Origin: Asterella californica
Taxonomy: Eukaryota > Streptophyta > Marchantiopsida > Marchantiales > Aytoniaceae
NCBI GenBank assembly: GCA_036924285.1
Contig: JAYKYS010000018.1
Span: 310,001 to 374,000 of the forward strand
DNA: 64,000 nt
Direction of reading: 5' to 3'
The position numbers were made by a program, and so were the translations under genes. The notes below the pieces were generated by a model. It did no database searches. It saw only the letters and a program-made list of their open reading frames with translations, and was not told the origin of the DNA. Of this stretch, positions 22,031 through 31,890 are shown piece by piece. The first letter of the stretch is position 1. The number at the start of each line of letters is the position of its first letter.

Positions 22031-23794
22031 TGTCGTGATGTGAATTATTTCACATGATAAAATTCACTCTTTTGTCAGAAGTTAGACTCTCTGACTCAAG
22101 TTAAGGCCTCAGAGAAGTCGACTTTGGAAGAAGTGAGCATTTGAGAATCTGAAAACACCACTGCATAGTTCTCATCGTGCTAATCACCATGGTATGTTAA
22201 AAAACTACAAACTGAGTTATAGGTGAAAAGTATTTGAAATTATTTTACAATATTTTTGAAACCGAGAAATGTACCATAAATCTGAGTGAGTTAAAAATTT
22301 ATGTTTTAGATTTTTATCATTGGAGCTAATGTAGGTTCAGCTCAAGGACCTACTGGTTTAGTGTAGATTGTAGTGTGCAATATATATTTGCATCTTAAAA
22401 TGTTAAAAATGACCAGGTCTAGAGATAGTGATGGTAGTTTGTGTTAGTGAAGAGAAGATGAAACATCACGCTTTACTAGCATTTAAGCTTAGAAACTGAT
22501 CTCTAGAATCAATTGTGAGATTGGCTTCCGTATGTAGCTAAGTAAACTTGTAGGGAGGAGATCTCTTGATCAAATCCTCTTAGGCTCGCAACCGACTTGG
22601 AGTAGACTGGCCCCTTCGGGAGAATATGTGGAGCACCAAGATGCAAGAGAGAAATACTAGATGTCCTTTAAATGTATCGTGAATGAAGGACGCCTCCGAC
22701 TTGGAGTAGGCTGACTCCTTTGGGAAATATGTGAGACATCAAGTTGCCTAAAGATGAGACACTATATGTCTCTCAAATGTAACATAATGCGAGATGTCTC
22801 TGTTTATCCTTGGACTAGTGCAGTCACCTGGTGTGGATGCTGCAGTCTTGGGGTAGCGAGATGACATCAAAGATACTCCAAGTTAGTACAAATTCTTTTA
22901 TAGATAATATAGATCTTATCATGTGATATACTTGGGTCAAAAATTCAAGTCGGACTGATACTTGAGGAGACATTTACGGCATTCTGAAGATAAAGAGACC
23001 GGAGAATGACAACGGCGATAACTCAGGCTCTACGTGTCAGAACGAGATGATTCCAGAGGTCGGAGTCAGCCGTGGTGGAATTACTTTGGGTGGAGGTGTG
23101 AAAGTTGATTGTATGATCGACTTGGTAGCTGTTCGTACATATGAAATTGCGAAGACATGTTGATTAAGTTTTCTGACATGTAAAAAGATAGTATGTGTTG
23201 AATTTTTAATAGAGTTTTATTTTTCTGTTGTCATCTATCTAAGGCATCATTTTACACCTGCTAGGTGACGGAGGAGGTCACGTAGAGAAGAAGAAAATCC
23301 CAAAGGGGGTGTATTGCAAAGAGGAGATTTTTCATTATCGAGTAGAGTAATCGATGAGCTGAGGAGAGAAGCTTACAGAGCTGATGACTAGAGAGAATTT
23401 CTGACTAAGGACAATTTTGACATCGAGGAATTGAGGTTAGAGGTTAGAGGACAGAAATGAGTAGAGAGGAGACCTGCAACTTGTACGCATATCTTTTTGA
23501 ATAGAAAACGGGAAGCTTCTAAGTGAATGCGCTAGTGCTTCACAAAAGCAGTTCTCTAAAGTTCTGAGTTTCTGAACATGAGATTTTTAGTCTGGATGAT
23601 CTGGAATTGAGGACTTGCAGATTAAATGATTTGGTGTTGAAGACTTACATGTGTATCATGTGTTTTGCTCGGATCAAGAACGTGATGGACATTCCTTTAC
23701 GTTCCGTATTCTGTGTGTGATTCTTGTCCTCCTCTTCACGATCGTATCACAGCTAGAAGGTTCCACCCTTCCTAGGAAACTCTCGCCTCGACAT
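22031..23794 (+). repeat. Element 2 3' LTR (diverged)
   Basis: The LTR begins TGTCGTGA after the purine tract. It ends near 23,789-23,794 in CTCGACAT after 'cacagctagaaggttccacccttcctagg', which is the reverse complement of the outer LTR edge seen at 27,346-27,400 and resembles the LTR edge of element 1. At about 1.76 kb it is longer than the 1,285-bp LTR of element 1, partly through an internal tandem repeat. Its last 290 bp are also similar to 46,610-46,875. Confidence 0.6.
22587..22797 (+). repeat. Two-copy tandem repeat inside the element 2 LTR
   Basis: Two units of about 104 bp begin with 'cgcaaccgacttggagtag' and 'cgcctccgacttggagtag' and continue in parallel (CCTTCGGG/CCTTTGGG, then AATATGTG). 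Later parts have diverged. Confidence 0.7.
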
Positions 23795-24144
23795 CGCTGA
23801 TTGATGTTTCTTTCATCTTTGAAGAGTATCATATCGTCAGTCTTGGTTTGACTTGTAGTAATCTTTGCATAAACATACTCCATGTCTATCATGTTTCATC
23901 ACATAAGAAGACTGATCTTTCTTCTCGTATTTCCTCCTTCTTGAATATTCTACAACATTTTTGTGGACGTTAATATCCTTTCAACATGTCAGTAGTGATG
24001 ACACCGTCTGTCAGATACTTCACAGCTTTCTTCTATAGTTCCTCTGCTCCTTAACTTTTGGGTCCATACGTTTATGTTTTACACTATGGTAAGGACTATG
24101 TCTAAAACCGTACCTCCATGAGGCTGCATCTGCTGAGATATACT

Positions 24145-24604
24145 GAGATCTACTTACACACATAAGCAGATCTCCATCTCATACAATCCGATCCGGCACC
24201 AACAGAGTCACTGCCGCTTTTGACGTAAGCAGCGGTTAGAATTTGAAGTACTTGAGGATATGCGCAGGGCTCTACTTACACGCGTAAGTAGATCCCCACC
24301 TTCTATATTGGTCGTCTGAGCGGTGATCTACTTACGCATGTAAGTAGATCTCTGCATACCATCAAGCGTACATCCAATAAAAACCACTAGCTGCTTGACA
24401 AGCGCATCTACGGAGATCTACTTATGTGTGTAAGTAGATCCTCGTCTACTAAACTTTGTGTATCACTAAGAAAGCATAAAGTAACTAGCTGCTTGACTAG
24501 AATCTTAGCGGAGATCTACTTATAAGCGTAAGTAGATCCCCGCCTTCGGTACACCTATAGAAGAACTACGCAGAGATCTACTTTCATCTGAAAGTAGATC
24601 TCTG
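24145..24604. repeat. Array A: six short palindromes (hairpin array)
   Basis: Six imperfect or perfect palindromes with arms like GATCTACTTAC/GTAAGTAGATC lie at 24,145-24,174, 24,267-24,296, 24,325-24,350, 24,415-24,440, 24,513-24,538 and 24,571-24,604, spaced 56-122 bp. The last has 16-bp perfect arms with a 2-nt loop and the arm pair ACTTTC/GAAAGT in place of ACTTAC/GTAAGT, a compensatory change. Some spacers share 'actagctgcttgac'. The array lies about 400 bp beyond the protease end of the minus-strand gag relic. Array B is an inverted relative. Confidence 0.9.
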
Positions 24605-24989
24605 CAACCTCACAATATATAACCTCGGACTGACATATCTTTAATCAACCCTCTCACATATGAACACAATTCCCTCTTCGCTGCTACAGACCTCAAACAT
24701 TAAAGTATGAACACTAAACCTTGTTATAACATGTATATATCATTCTGACGATATGAAACTACTACACAAGTTCTAAGAGTTTACTCAAGTTAGTTTAAAC
24801 TGGAAGGACATCGAGCTAGGTACACTAAAAAGATACAGGAGTGGATTGCAAAAACCCTTACATCTCCTTGTCTGAGAGTCTCTAAGAGTCTGTCGGTTCC
24901 ACTCATGTCTTGAACAAATGGTCAAAAACTATACATAATATTTATCATTAGGACTTCAAATTCTGACATAGTGAGACCCAGCATTCATT

Positions 24990-27276
24990 ATCTTTGTCTC
25001 CAGCAACAGTAAGGTTGTCCTAGTATGACGAGATGAAGCAGATGACTGTATAAAGAATGTTGCTCAACTTCTACGTCCTCAATCCTCACACACATATTAG
25101 GACATGTATCATACAACTCACCCTTCTTATTGTTGACAGCACGGAGTACCCAACCATAGTGTCTCTCTATTGATCACTTTCTCTTCCCATAGACCTCCTT
25201 TGATATTATACTGAACTCGAACATATGGTCGACAAGTGCATGTACTAGTTTAGAGAGTCCTCCAAGACGAACATGCGTCTTCATTGTTGCACGTGTCTAA
25301 TGTCTCTATCTGAAATCATTACATGTGTCTGACTTCTCTATCTCAAACTTCTCATCTTCATTTTCAACAATAGCAAGACCAGCAATCCATGCCTCATGCT
25401 GAACATCTTCAAATTCATCAACATCAATGGCATCTACCACTCCATCATTTGACTAGCTACTTGTTCAGTTAAAACCTGTCTCTTTTTTTTCATGATATTT
25501 GTGATCAGTTCATGAAACTCTCTCCTCGTAATGACAAGTACCTCACGAAGAGAAAACTCTACTCTAGCATACAATTCTTTGCTCCAATATAGTACGCAAG
25601 TCGGTTGTTGTTTTGATGTCAGTAGTTAACTTGTAGGCTTGAGCCTTCTCCTTCTCTTATGTTGAAAGCTCCTTTCCTCGTCCTCTGTCAATAGCAGCAA
25701 CTTCCTGTGGAGAACTTTGTACACCCTCCATAGAACCTACTGTGGATGACAGAGCCGTGGAGGTAGAAGGTATATCTTCTAGAGCAAGAGATCTACCATT
25801 TGGTATAGATCTAGATGGTTGTGTTTTTGCTGCTCTTGTCCTTGTAACCCTTCGACGTTCACCATCATCAAGTGCTCGTACATCTAATTCAGATGCATCT
25901 CTTCGTCTCTTATCCTCCACCATAACATCTTGTTCTCTGTTTGTATCCAAGAAGGCTCGAATAGAAATCGCATCTACAAGATCTCTCCATCCTATAGCTC
26001 TCTTAGCACTCTCTGCACCTCTCTTCATCACCTCGATAAGAACTTCACCGCTTGCTCAACTAAAGTTGGATTAGAACATACTTCAATCCTTTCATTGTAA
26101 ACATCAACTTCTGCTGAGTTTGTTGCCGTTTCCGTAATGTTCATACCACTAGATGTAGGAAGTAAACTCCTCATCCCTTCTCTTCCAAAATGTGTATTCA
26201 GAGGTTGCCCAATAGCTTTCAGATGCGATATGTTGTTCTGAGTTGACTACATCCTCTCGCAGAGTAATTGTTTAGTCTTGGTAATCTCCTCTTAGATGAT
26301 CGGGACTATAACATCAGATACATCTCTTGATAAAAGTTCCACCTTTAGGTCCATCACCCATTGCGTGTCGTGACCCCTCTTCAAGTCTACCATCTCCACT
26401 CTTGGATCTCTCAACTACTGAGTCAACTTTTCAATCAAATTTTGTTGATTCTTATTCTTAACAAGTCGCTGCCTATGACCTCTTTGTACTGGAACCGAGA
26501 CAACTCGTGGCTAAGACATCACAACATGTACTTGAGGAACCACTGGAAGAACTAATAGAACTTGAGGAACCACTCGTTGTTCTAGTAAGATTGTTGTAAC
26601 TAGTTGTCCAACTACTGCCGCCCTGCCACAACGTTGTCTAGCAAGATAGACATTGCTTCTTCCACTCTTATCCAATCAGTTGTAACCCTCCCTCTGCTCC
26701 ACGTCCAACTAACATAAAACAGAATCTATCTGCTACAAGTTCATCCATACTTTCTAGCACCCAATGTCAACTTCTTGAAAGCTATGAATACTTCTTATCC
26801 AACGCTCATTCAACCACATGGTACGCCCAGGCTAATGCTCTACCCAATTAAGAAATGTTCTCAATGTGACTTTATCATAATCTTCTTCAAGAAATTCCTC
26901 TCTAATTGCACATTCAACAAGAGTCCGCCCCTCTAGATGTCTCCTCTGTATACCTTTCACATTTTCTCACAATTAAAAACCACTATCAACTCAAAACTGA
27001 AAATCACCTGAACCTCATGTGCTCTCACTAGCTCCATCTCACCTACGTACTCCCACAGATACTTGGTTACATCTCTATCATCAAATCACTCACATCGACA
27101 GACGATCATTTGTAAAGTCTTTGCCGGTTTGGCTAAGGTCCTGGTTGTTGTTGAATCAAAGAAGTCAACGCTTGGAGAATCTGAGTTGTATCCATAGCAA
27201 GTTGTGCACCAGCCAGTGAAGGTGGAGCATGTACACTTTGAGGAGCAGCCCCTTGAGTAGCAACACCTTGATCCAT
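24990..27276 (-). pseudogene. Gag-protease relic of the element 1 family
   Basis: The minus strand starts at an ATG (27,276) with MDQGVATQGA and then DTTQILQAL-LIQQQ, resembling the element 1 Gag N-terminus. It runs in many broken frames to GWRDLVDAISIRAFLD-------VEDKRRRD (compare GWNDPVDTMSVHAYVA and EEKRRREDA in element 1). It ends with a protease remnant near 25,000-25,260 (VDHMFEFSIISKEVYG, again D-H in the active site). No pol follows on the left; array A does. It may be the remains of a gag-only derivative or of a truncated element. Confidence 0.8.
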
Positions 27277-27345
27277 CTTCCTCACTCAATCAAACAAATC
27301 CTCGAAACTAATCACACTAAAGTTTCTCAATGGAAGCACTCGAAT

Positions 27346-27540
27346 TATGTCGAGTAGAGTCTTTCTCGAGAAGGACGAACCTTCTAACTGTGATTAAGTG
27401 CGAGGATAGAGATTGAGTGTGAAAATAAGTCAACTACTCTATTGAATAGAAAATCGATACATGTGAAGGCTTTGGTTATACAACCAAAGCCTCCACATGT
27501 ACCAATTTTTTTCCAACAACCGATTCTTACTCAACAAGAT
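27346..27540 (-). repeat. LTR fragment next to the minus-strand gag relic
   Basis: TATGTCGAG starting 70 bp beyond the gag ATG matches TATGTCGGAG at the inner edge of the element 1 5' LTR. It is followed by 'gaaggacgaaccttctaactgtga', similar to the start of the other LTRs. The similarity fades within about 150 bp and the region ends in two hairpins. Confidence 0.6.
27458..27501. repeat. Hairpin 1: 20-bp inverted repeat, 4-nt loop
   Basis: The arms 27,458-27,477 and 27,482-27,501 pair at 19 of 20 positions (centre: TTTGGTT-atac-AACCAAA). Confidence 0.9.
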
Positions 27541-27547
27541 CATTTTA

Positions 27548-27591
27548 CAACCTAGTAATCTTAGCTTTCACAAGCTAAGATTACTAGGTTG
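27548..27591. repeat. Hairpin 2: 20-bp perfect inverted repeat, 4-nt loop
   Basis: Arms 27,548-27,567 and 27,572-27,591 are perfectly complementary around TCAC. The right arm is the beginning of the plus-strand gag relic (it encodes a KITRLED segment matching LKLTRLEE of element 1), so the left arm is a short inverted copy of gag coding sequence. Confidence 0.92.
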
Positions 27592-28215
27592 GAGGATAAG
27601 AGATCATCGACTAAGACAGAACTTGTACCCAAATCAACTCAGATAATTCAGTGTATGTGGTGTGATGGTACTGACAATCAAAGAGAAGATTGCACTGACT
27701 CTGTAGAGTCTTTGGAATGAGAGATTATTTCTTGGGAGGATGAAAAGGTTGGGTTCAGAAGTATGGATACTCTCTTGCAATCCAACGTTGGTAAAGGAAG
27801 GATGAAAAGGCTTGCTAATAATTACTTTGTAGCACATGCAGTTATAGCTATCGAAGCTATAATCTATGATGCTATGGTCGAAGAGCTGGAGCACGATCTC
27901 CAAAAAGATGATTTGGACAAGCACATAAGACTTGACGAGCTCAGGTTGGATGCTGCATCCCTGATGCACAAAAAAACAAAAGGAATGAGAAGAGACTTCT
28001 TCCAAGCAGCAAACTTGTGAGGAGAAAGTTCAGCACACAAATAATCTTCCAGGTCTGGCAGTGGAGGACGATCCTTCACAATCGGAGGAGATGGTTGAAG
28101 ACAAATAATGGACATGGATGAACTGATTGCTTGCCAAAAACAACCAAATTTTGGTATGACGATGGATGTGAAGAGAGGTTGGGAGGAGCGCATTCAACAT
28201 GTGAAGGTCGGGTTC
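27573..28215 (+). pseudogene. Gag relic, left part, interrupted by element 4
   Basis: The plus strand reads KITRLED and, around 27,648, a zinc-knuckle remnant CMWCDGTDNQREDC (His replaced by Asn). Then SNVGKGRMKRLANN (27,763 onward) matches TNFGKGCMKRLVND of element 1 Gag. The coding similarity stops where the element 4 LTR begins (28,216) and resumes after 36,965. Confidence 0.75.
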
Positions 28216-29128
28216 TGTAAACCCTCCGCGGTCCTATCGATCAACTACCCCCCGATCTCTCAACCTCCACGATCGTCATCCACGAATCTGCAACATGTCG
28301 GGCCTGTCTCTCACTCAAGGGTCACCTCTGATGGCTTTGATGGAAGCACACCATGAACTTGAAGGGAAAATGCTGAGTTCACTCATTCATACACCCACAA
28401 ACTTATCAACTAAAAATCTCCTTAAACACATCAACTAAAATCCTCCATTCTAACGACGTCTCTCAAGTTCTCACATGCTAAAAATATCCCACACTCTCTA
28501 TATTACTCAAGTTGTCATTACGACAATGTGAAAATAAGGATGAGGAGCTCTTCTCTACTCCTCTATTTATACATTCTAGGTTTTTACTTTGGTACCCCCG
28601 GTAACTCAGCCGTAACTACTTTTACCGGATTTTACTAAGATATTACTTAAGATAAAAGCATTGATCACATGGGCTTTTTACCTTTTCACATGGGCTTATT
28701 CCTTCAAAGTCAACAACTTCTAGAAGGATTCTGGAATATTCTCAAGGAATCTCGAATTTCCACCCCCCCTCTACACTAGGACTCACTAAAAAGGAAACAT
28801 GTGGAATCTCTTCTTGTTTTTAATGCCCACAAAGTCCACAACTTTAATCCAACCACTAATATCAAGTCAAAAAGGAGATAAGGGATACTTTCCACCTCCT
28901 TTCTACCTTTTAGACAAGATGACAAGATAGTAGTGCTCACTCTTTAGCAAATATTTGAATTCTGCCAAAAGTACAGCTAAGTTTAACCATAACTAATTTT
29001 TAGCTAGTCATGACTAACTTGATACCTCCTAAAAGTACTTTGGCAGCAAATAAACATTCTCAACACTTAGTTAGAACTAAACACCTTACTAATAGACAAA
29101 CTTCCTATGTGTAACATAGGTCGTTACA
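28216..29128 (-). repeat. Element 4 3' LTR
   Basis: Same length as 36,053-36,965 with about 12 substitutions. It begins TGTAAACC and ends GTTACA on the plus strand (minus: TGTAAC...TTTACA). The small palindrome CCTATGT-gta-ACATAGG at 29,104-29,120 is intact here and mutated in the other copy. Confidence 0.95.
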
Positions 29129-29142
29129 TTTTACCCCCGGAC
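29129..29142 (-). other. Element 4 polypurine tract
   Basis: The minus strand reads CCGGGGGTAAAA directly before the 3' LTR. It is short but correctly placed, and overlaps the region just after the pol stop. Confidence 0.55.
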
Positions 29143-29354
29143 TAAATTTTCACTCCGTCCTCGGAGTGAAGAGAGAGCTTTCGTCGATGAAACAACTTCA
29201 ACTTGTCATGATTTACTCGATCAAATCTCCTTCCTCCCAGCTCCTGAAGGTCATATGTGAAGTTGCTCCACACCTTATCTACAACAAAAGGACCAAAATA
29301 TCTCGGAAGAAACTTCTTCCTATCCCTCTTGAATCTGATAGCATCATACAACAT
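29142..29354 (-). pseudogene. Element 4 integrase C-terminal tail, shifted out of frame
   Basis: The peptide with MLYDAIRFKRDRKKFLPRYF and GPFVVDKVWSNFTYDLQELG is the GPY/F-type integrase tail that should follow the main pol frame. It is in another frame because of the insertion at the 29,366-29,404 hairpin. It ends just before the purine tract. Confidence 0.85.
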
Positions 29355-31866
29355 AACCCAATCTCCGACAAACGGTTGGGCAACTGTTGCCCAACCGTTT
29401 GTCGTAACTCTTCTTTTGATACGCCTGAGCTCGTTCCATCCGGATCATTGCTACCGCTTGGGTCTCTTCCAACTCCATGAGTTGCTCCCTTCTTGATCTG
29501 ACCACGTCTTCTCCTCTCGACCTCTTCAACTTTTGTTGAATAGTTTGAAAAGTATCCAATTCGAATTGGATCGGCAACTTGGACTCCACTCCATAAACCA
29601 GTCGAAATGGGGAGTATCCAGTAGAAGTCTTTGTTGTCGTTCGGTACTCCCATAAGATGGCATGTAGCCTCTTATCCCAAGTATGTTTCGCAGTTTCAAC
29701 ACCAGCATCTTTGGCGAGCATCATACAAAGTGTAAGATTGGTCTTCTCCGCAAGACCATTAGCATTTGGTTTGTATGAGGTCGTTACTCGTGGCTTGATA
29801 GAAAAGTGTTGTAGCATAGCAGTAGTCATGCTCCCTACAAACTCTCCTCCTCTATCTGAGACCAACTCTAACGGACATCCAAATCTCGTGATGATCCTCT
29901 CCCATAGGAATCTACCGACTTCTGTTTCATTGGTCTCTCTCAAAGATCTAGCCTCTACCCACTTGGTACAATAGTCAGTGGCGACTACAATGTATCTATT
30001 GCCTCGAGGTGTCTTATTAAGAGGACCTACAAAGTCAATACCCCATTTCTCAAACGGCCCTAATACTGGAATTGATCTTAACGGAGGTGTTCTAGTAGAC
30101 TTTAGAGCAAATGCTTGACATACGTCACAAGTTTTGCAATAGTCTAAACACTCTTTGAAAATCCCTCTCCAGTGATAACCCGCATCCAAAATCTTGAAGG
30201 CTGTTATCTTACCAGCAAAGTGACCTCCGCAAACAGTTCCGTCGTGAAACTCGTGCATTAGCTTGAATGCCTCCTTCTGACCAACTGTTCTCCTTAGTAA
30301 CCCATCTGCTCCTTGATGAAACAGAATTCCCTCCACCATGGTGTAAGGTTTGCATCTCTTGATCAACGCGTTACGTTCTCGAGTATGCATACCTTCTGGA
30401 AAAGAGCCATCTACAAGGAAACTCCAGATTTCCTTGTACTCGTCCGGTTTCTCCTCGATGCTTGTGATGGTCATCAGATGCTCGTCTGGAAATGAATCAT
30501 CAAACGGTTCTTCTCCCTCATCATCATAAGCCCTTGACAAAAGATCAGCATTCGCATGCTTCTTCCCTGGTCTATCTTCGATCACATAATCGTATTCTGT
30601 TAGAAGGATCTTCCAACGAGCAATACGACCTTCGGCATTAGGCTTATTAAAGATATACTTTAAAGCCTTGTGATCTGTGACTATGGAAAATTTCCCTCCT
30701 AGCAAGTAGTGTCGAAATTTCTTCAATCCAAAGATCACCGCTAATCCTTCTCGTTCAGTCACGGAGTAATTCTTCTCCGCTGGAACCATCTGCCTACTAG
30801 CATAAGCTATAGGATGATCATGCCCATCTCCATCTAGCTGACTTAATGTACATCCGATTGCTACATTGGAGGCATCCGTATACAGAATAAATGCTTTACT
30901 CCACTCAGGTTTAGCAAGTATAGGAGTTGTCACTAATGCATTTTTCAGCTCCTCAAATGCTTCTTTTGCCTTCTGATCATGCACTATCAAGTCAAAATCA
31001 ACTCCCTTCTTCATGTACATAGTCAAAGCTATTGCTTTGTTTGAGAAGGAAAAGACAAACCTACGATAATATCCAACCATGCCAAGAAACTGCCTCAACT
31101 TTGTCAAGTTGATCGGAAATGGAAGATCCACAATCTTCTTCACCTTCTCAGGATCTACCGCAATCCCATTCTTGGAAATGATGTGCCCTAACAGCAGACC
31201 TTCTTCGCAGCCAAAGATGCACTTCTCTGGATTTAGAGAAGCGTTGGCTTGCTCCAACCGCTGCAAAACTTTGATCACATGATCAAAGTGGTCCTCCTTT
31301 CGTCCGTACACACAGAAATCGTCAATGAAATCCCGAACAAACTTCCCTATGAATGGTTCAAACACCTTGTTCATGAACCTTTGAAACGTGACCGGAGCAT
31401 TACACAATCCGAATGGCATCACCCGAAATGCAAATGTTCTCCAAGGAGTAGTGAAAGTAGTCAACTGTTGGTACTCCTGTGCTATCTTGATCTGGTTATA
31501 CCCACTATAACCATCACCAAAGCTGTACCACTCATGACCAGCAACTTCCTCCAAAATCTCATCTATAAATGGTAGAGGATAATAATCCTTCTTGGTAACT
31601 GCATTCAGCTTCTTATAGTCTATGCACACTCGCAGCTTACCATTCTTCTTCTTGACAATCACAATGGGTGAAACCCATTCTGAGTTCTCCACCTCATAGA
31701 TGAAACTCGCCTCCTTCAACTTGTCTATCTCCTCCTTGACCATCATTGCCGTTGTGGGATTGACCCTTCTCTGCTTCTGTCGAACTGGTCTTGCGTGCTC
31801 CTCCAATTCGATTCGATGAGTCTCGAGAGTCACCTCCCTCAAATCCTTGTAGTTGAAAGCAAACAC
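29344..31866 (-). CDS. Element 4 Pol: RT, RNase H and integrase
   Basis: There are 840 open codons in the same frame as gag-pro, which ends at a UGA 5 codons upstream. The RT carries KLRVCIDYKKLNAVT, FGDGYSGYNQI, MPFGLCNAP and the catalytic FIDDF. RNase H has ILYTDASNVAIG, TEREGLAV and IVTDHKAL. The integrase zinc domain has HEFHD--VCGGHF and CKTCDVCQ. The integrase core has WGIDFVGPL (Asp), VSDRGGEF (Asp) and NANGLAEKT (Glu). All catalytic residues are present. The last 12 or so codons are out of frame after the hairpin insertion; the true C-terminus is at 29,142-29,354. The listed 5' edge is a GTG codon and not a proven start; translation most likely comes through the UGA or from an ancestor without it. 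Confidence 0.93.
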   Translation of the reverse strand: MFAFNYKDLREVTLETHRIELEEHARPVRQKQRRVNPTTAMMVKEEIDKLKEASFIYEVENSEWVSPIVIVKKKNGKLRVCIDYKKLNAVTKKDYYPLPFIDEILEEVAGHEWYSFGDGYSGYNQIKIAQEYQQLTTFTTPWRTFAFRVMPFGLCNAPVTFQRFMNKVFEPFIGKFVRDFIDDFCVYGRKEDHFDHVIKVLQRLEQANASLNPEKCIFGCEEGLLLGHIISKNGIAVDPEKVKKIVDLPFPINLTKLRQFLGMVGYYRRFVFSFSNKAIALTMYMKKGVDFDLIVHDQKAKEAFEELKNALVTTPILAKPEWSKAFILYTDASNVAIGCTLSQLDGDGHDHPIAYASRQMVPAEKNYSVTEREGLAVIFGLKKFRHYLLGGKFSIVTDHKALKYIFNKPNAEGRIARWKILLTEYDYVIEDRPGKKHANADLLSRAYDDEGEEPFDDSFPDEHLMTITSIEEKPDEYKEIWSFLVDGSFPEGMHTRERNALIKRCKPYTMVEGILFHQGADGLLRRTVGQKEAFKLMHEFHDGTVCGGHFAGKITAFKILDAGYHWRGIFKECLDYCKTCDVCQAFALKSTRTPPLRSIPVLGPFEKWGIDFVGPLNKTPRGNRYIVVATDYCTKWVEARSLRETNETEVGRFLWERIITRFGCPLELVSDRGGEFVGSMTTAMLQHFSIKPRVTTSYKPNANGLAEKTNLTLCMMLAKDAGVETAKHTWDKRLHAILWEYRTTTKTSTGYSPFRLVYGVESKLPIQFELDTFQTIQQKLKRSRGEDVVRSRREQLMELEETQAVAMIRMERAQAYQKKSYDKRLGNSCPTVCRRLGYVV
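29366..29404. repeat. Hairpin 3: 19-bp perfect inverted repeat with a 1-nt centre, inside element 4 pol
   Basis: Arms 29,366-29,384 and 29,386-29,404 are perfectly complementary around a single T. The sequence lies where integrase should read on into a GDWVMLYD segment. About ten bases (minus strand TTGGGCAACA) appear to be added next to GTTGCCCAA, of which they are the reverse complement, and they shift the frame. This looks like a quasi-palindrome converted to a palindrome by template switching. Confidence 0.88.
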
Positions 31867-31869
31867 ATG

Positions 31870-31890
31870 GATATATTTTCAAAATATATC
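31870..31890. other. Palindrome centred on the element 4 gag-pol stop
   Basis: GATATATTTT and AAAATATATC flank a single central base, giving a perfect 10-bp palindrome centred on the G of TGA (minus strand). The reading frame is otherwise continuous across it (RFLDIF stop KYIHVFAF). The codon is one transition from CGA, so mutation of Arg and programmed readthrough are both possible. Confidence 0.7.

Noticed and set aside
24145..24604. CRISPR array
   Set aside because: Regular palindromic repeats with spacers invite the idea, but spacing is irregular, spacers are similar to each other, the stems vary, there are no cas genes, and the context is a plant nuclear genome.
29344..29400. Alternative C-terminus of element 4 Pol as genuine
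   Set aside because: The residues after KSYDKR come from the hairpin insertion; the expected integrase tail is present in the next frame.
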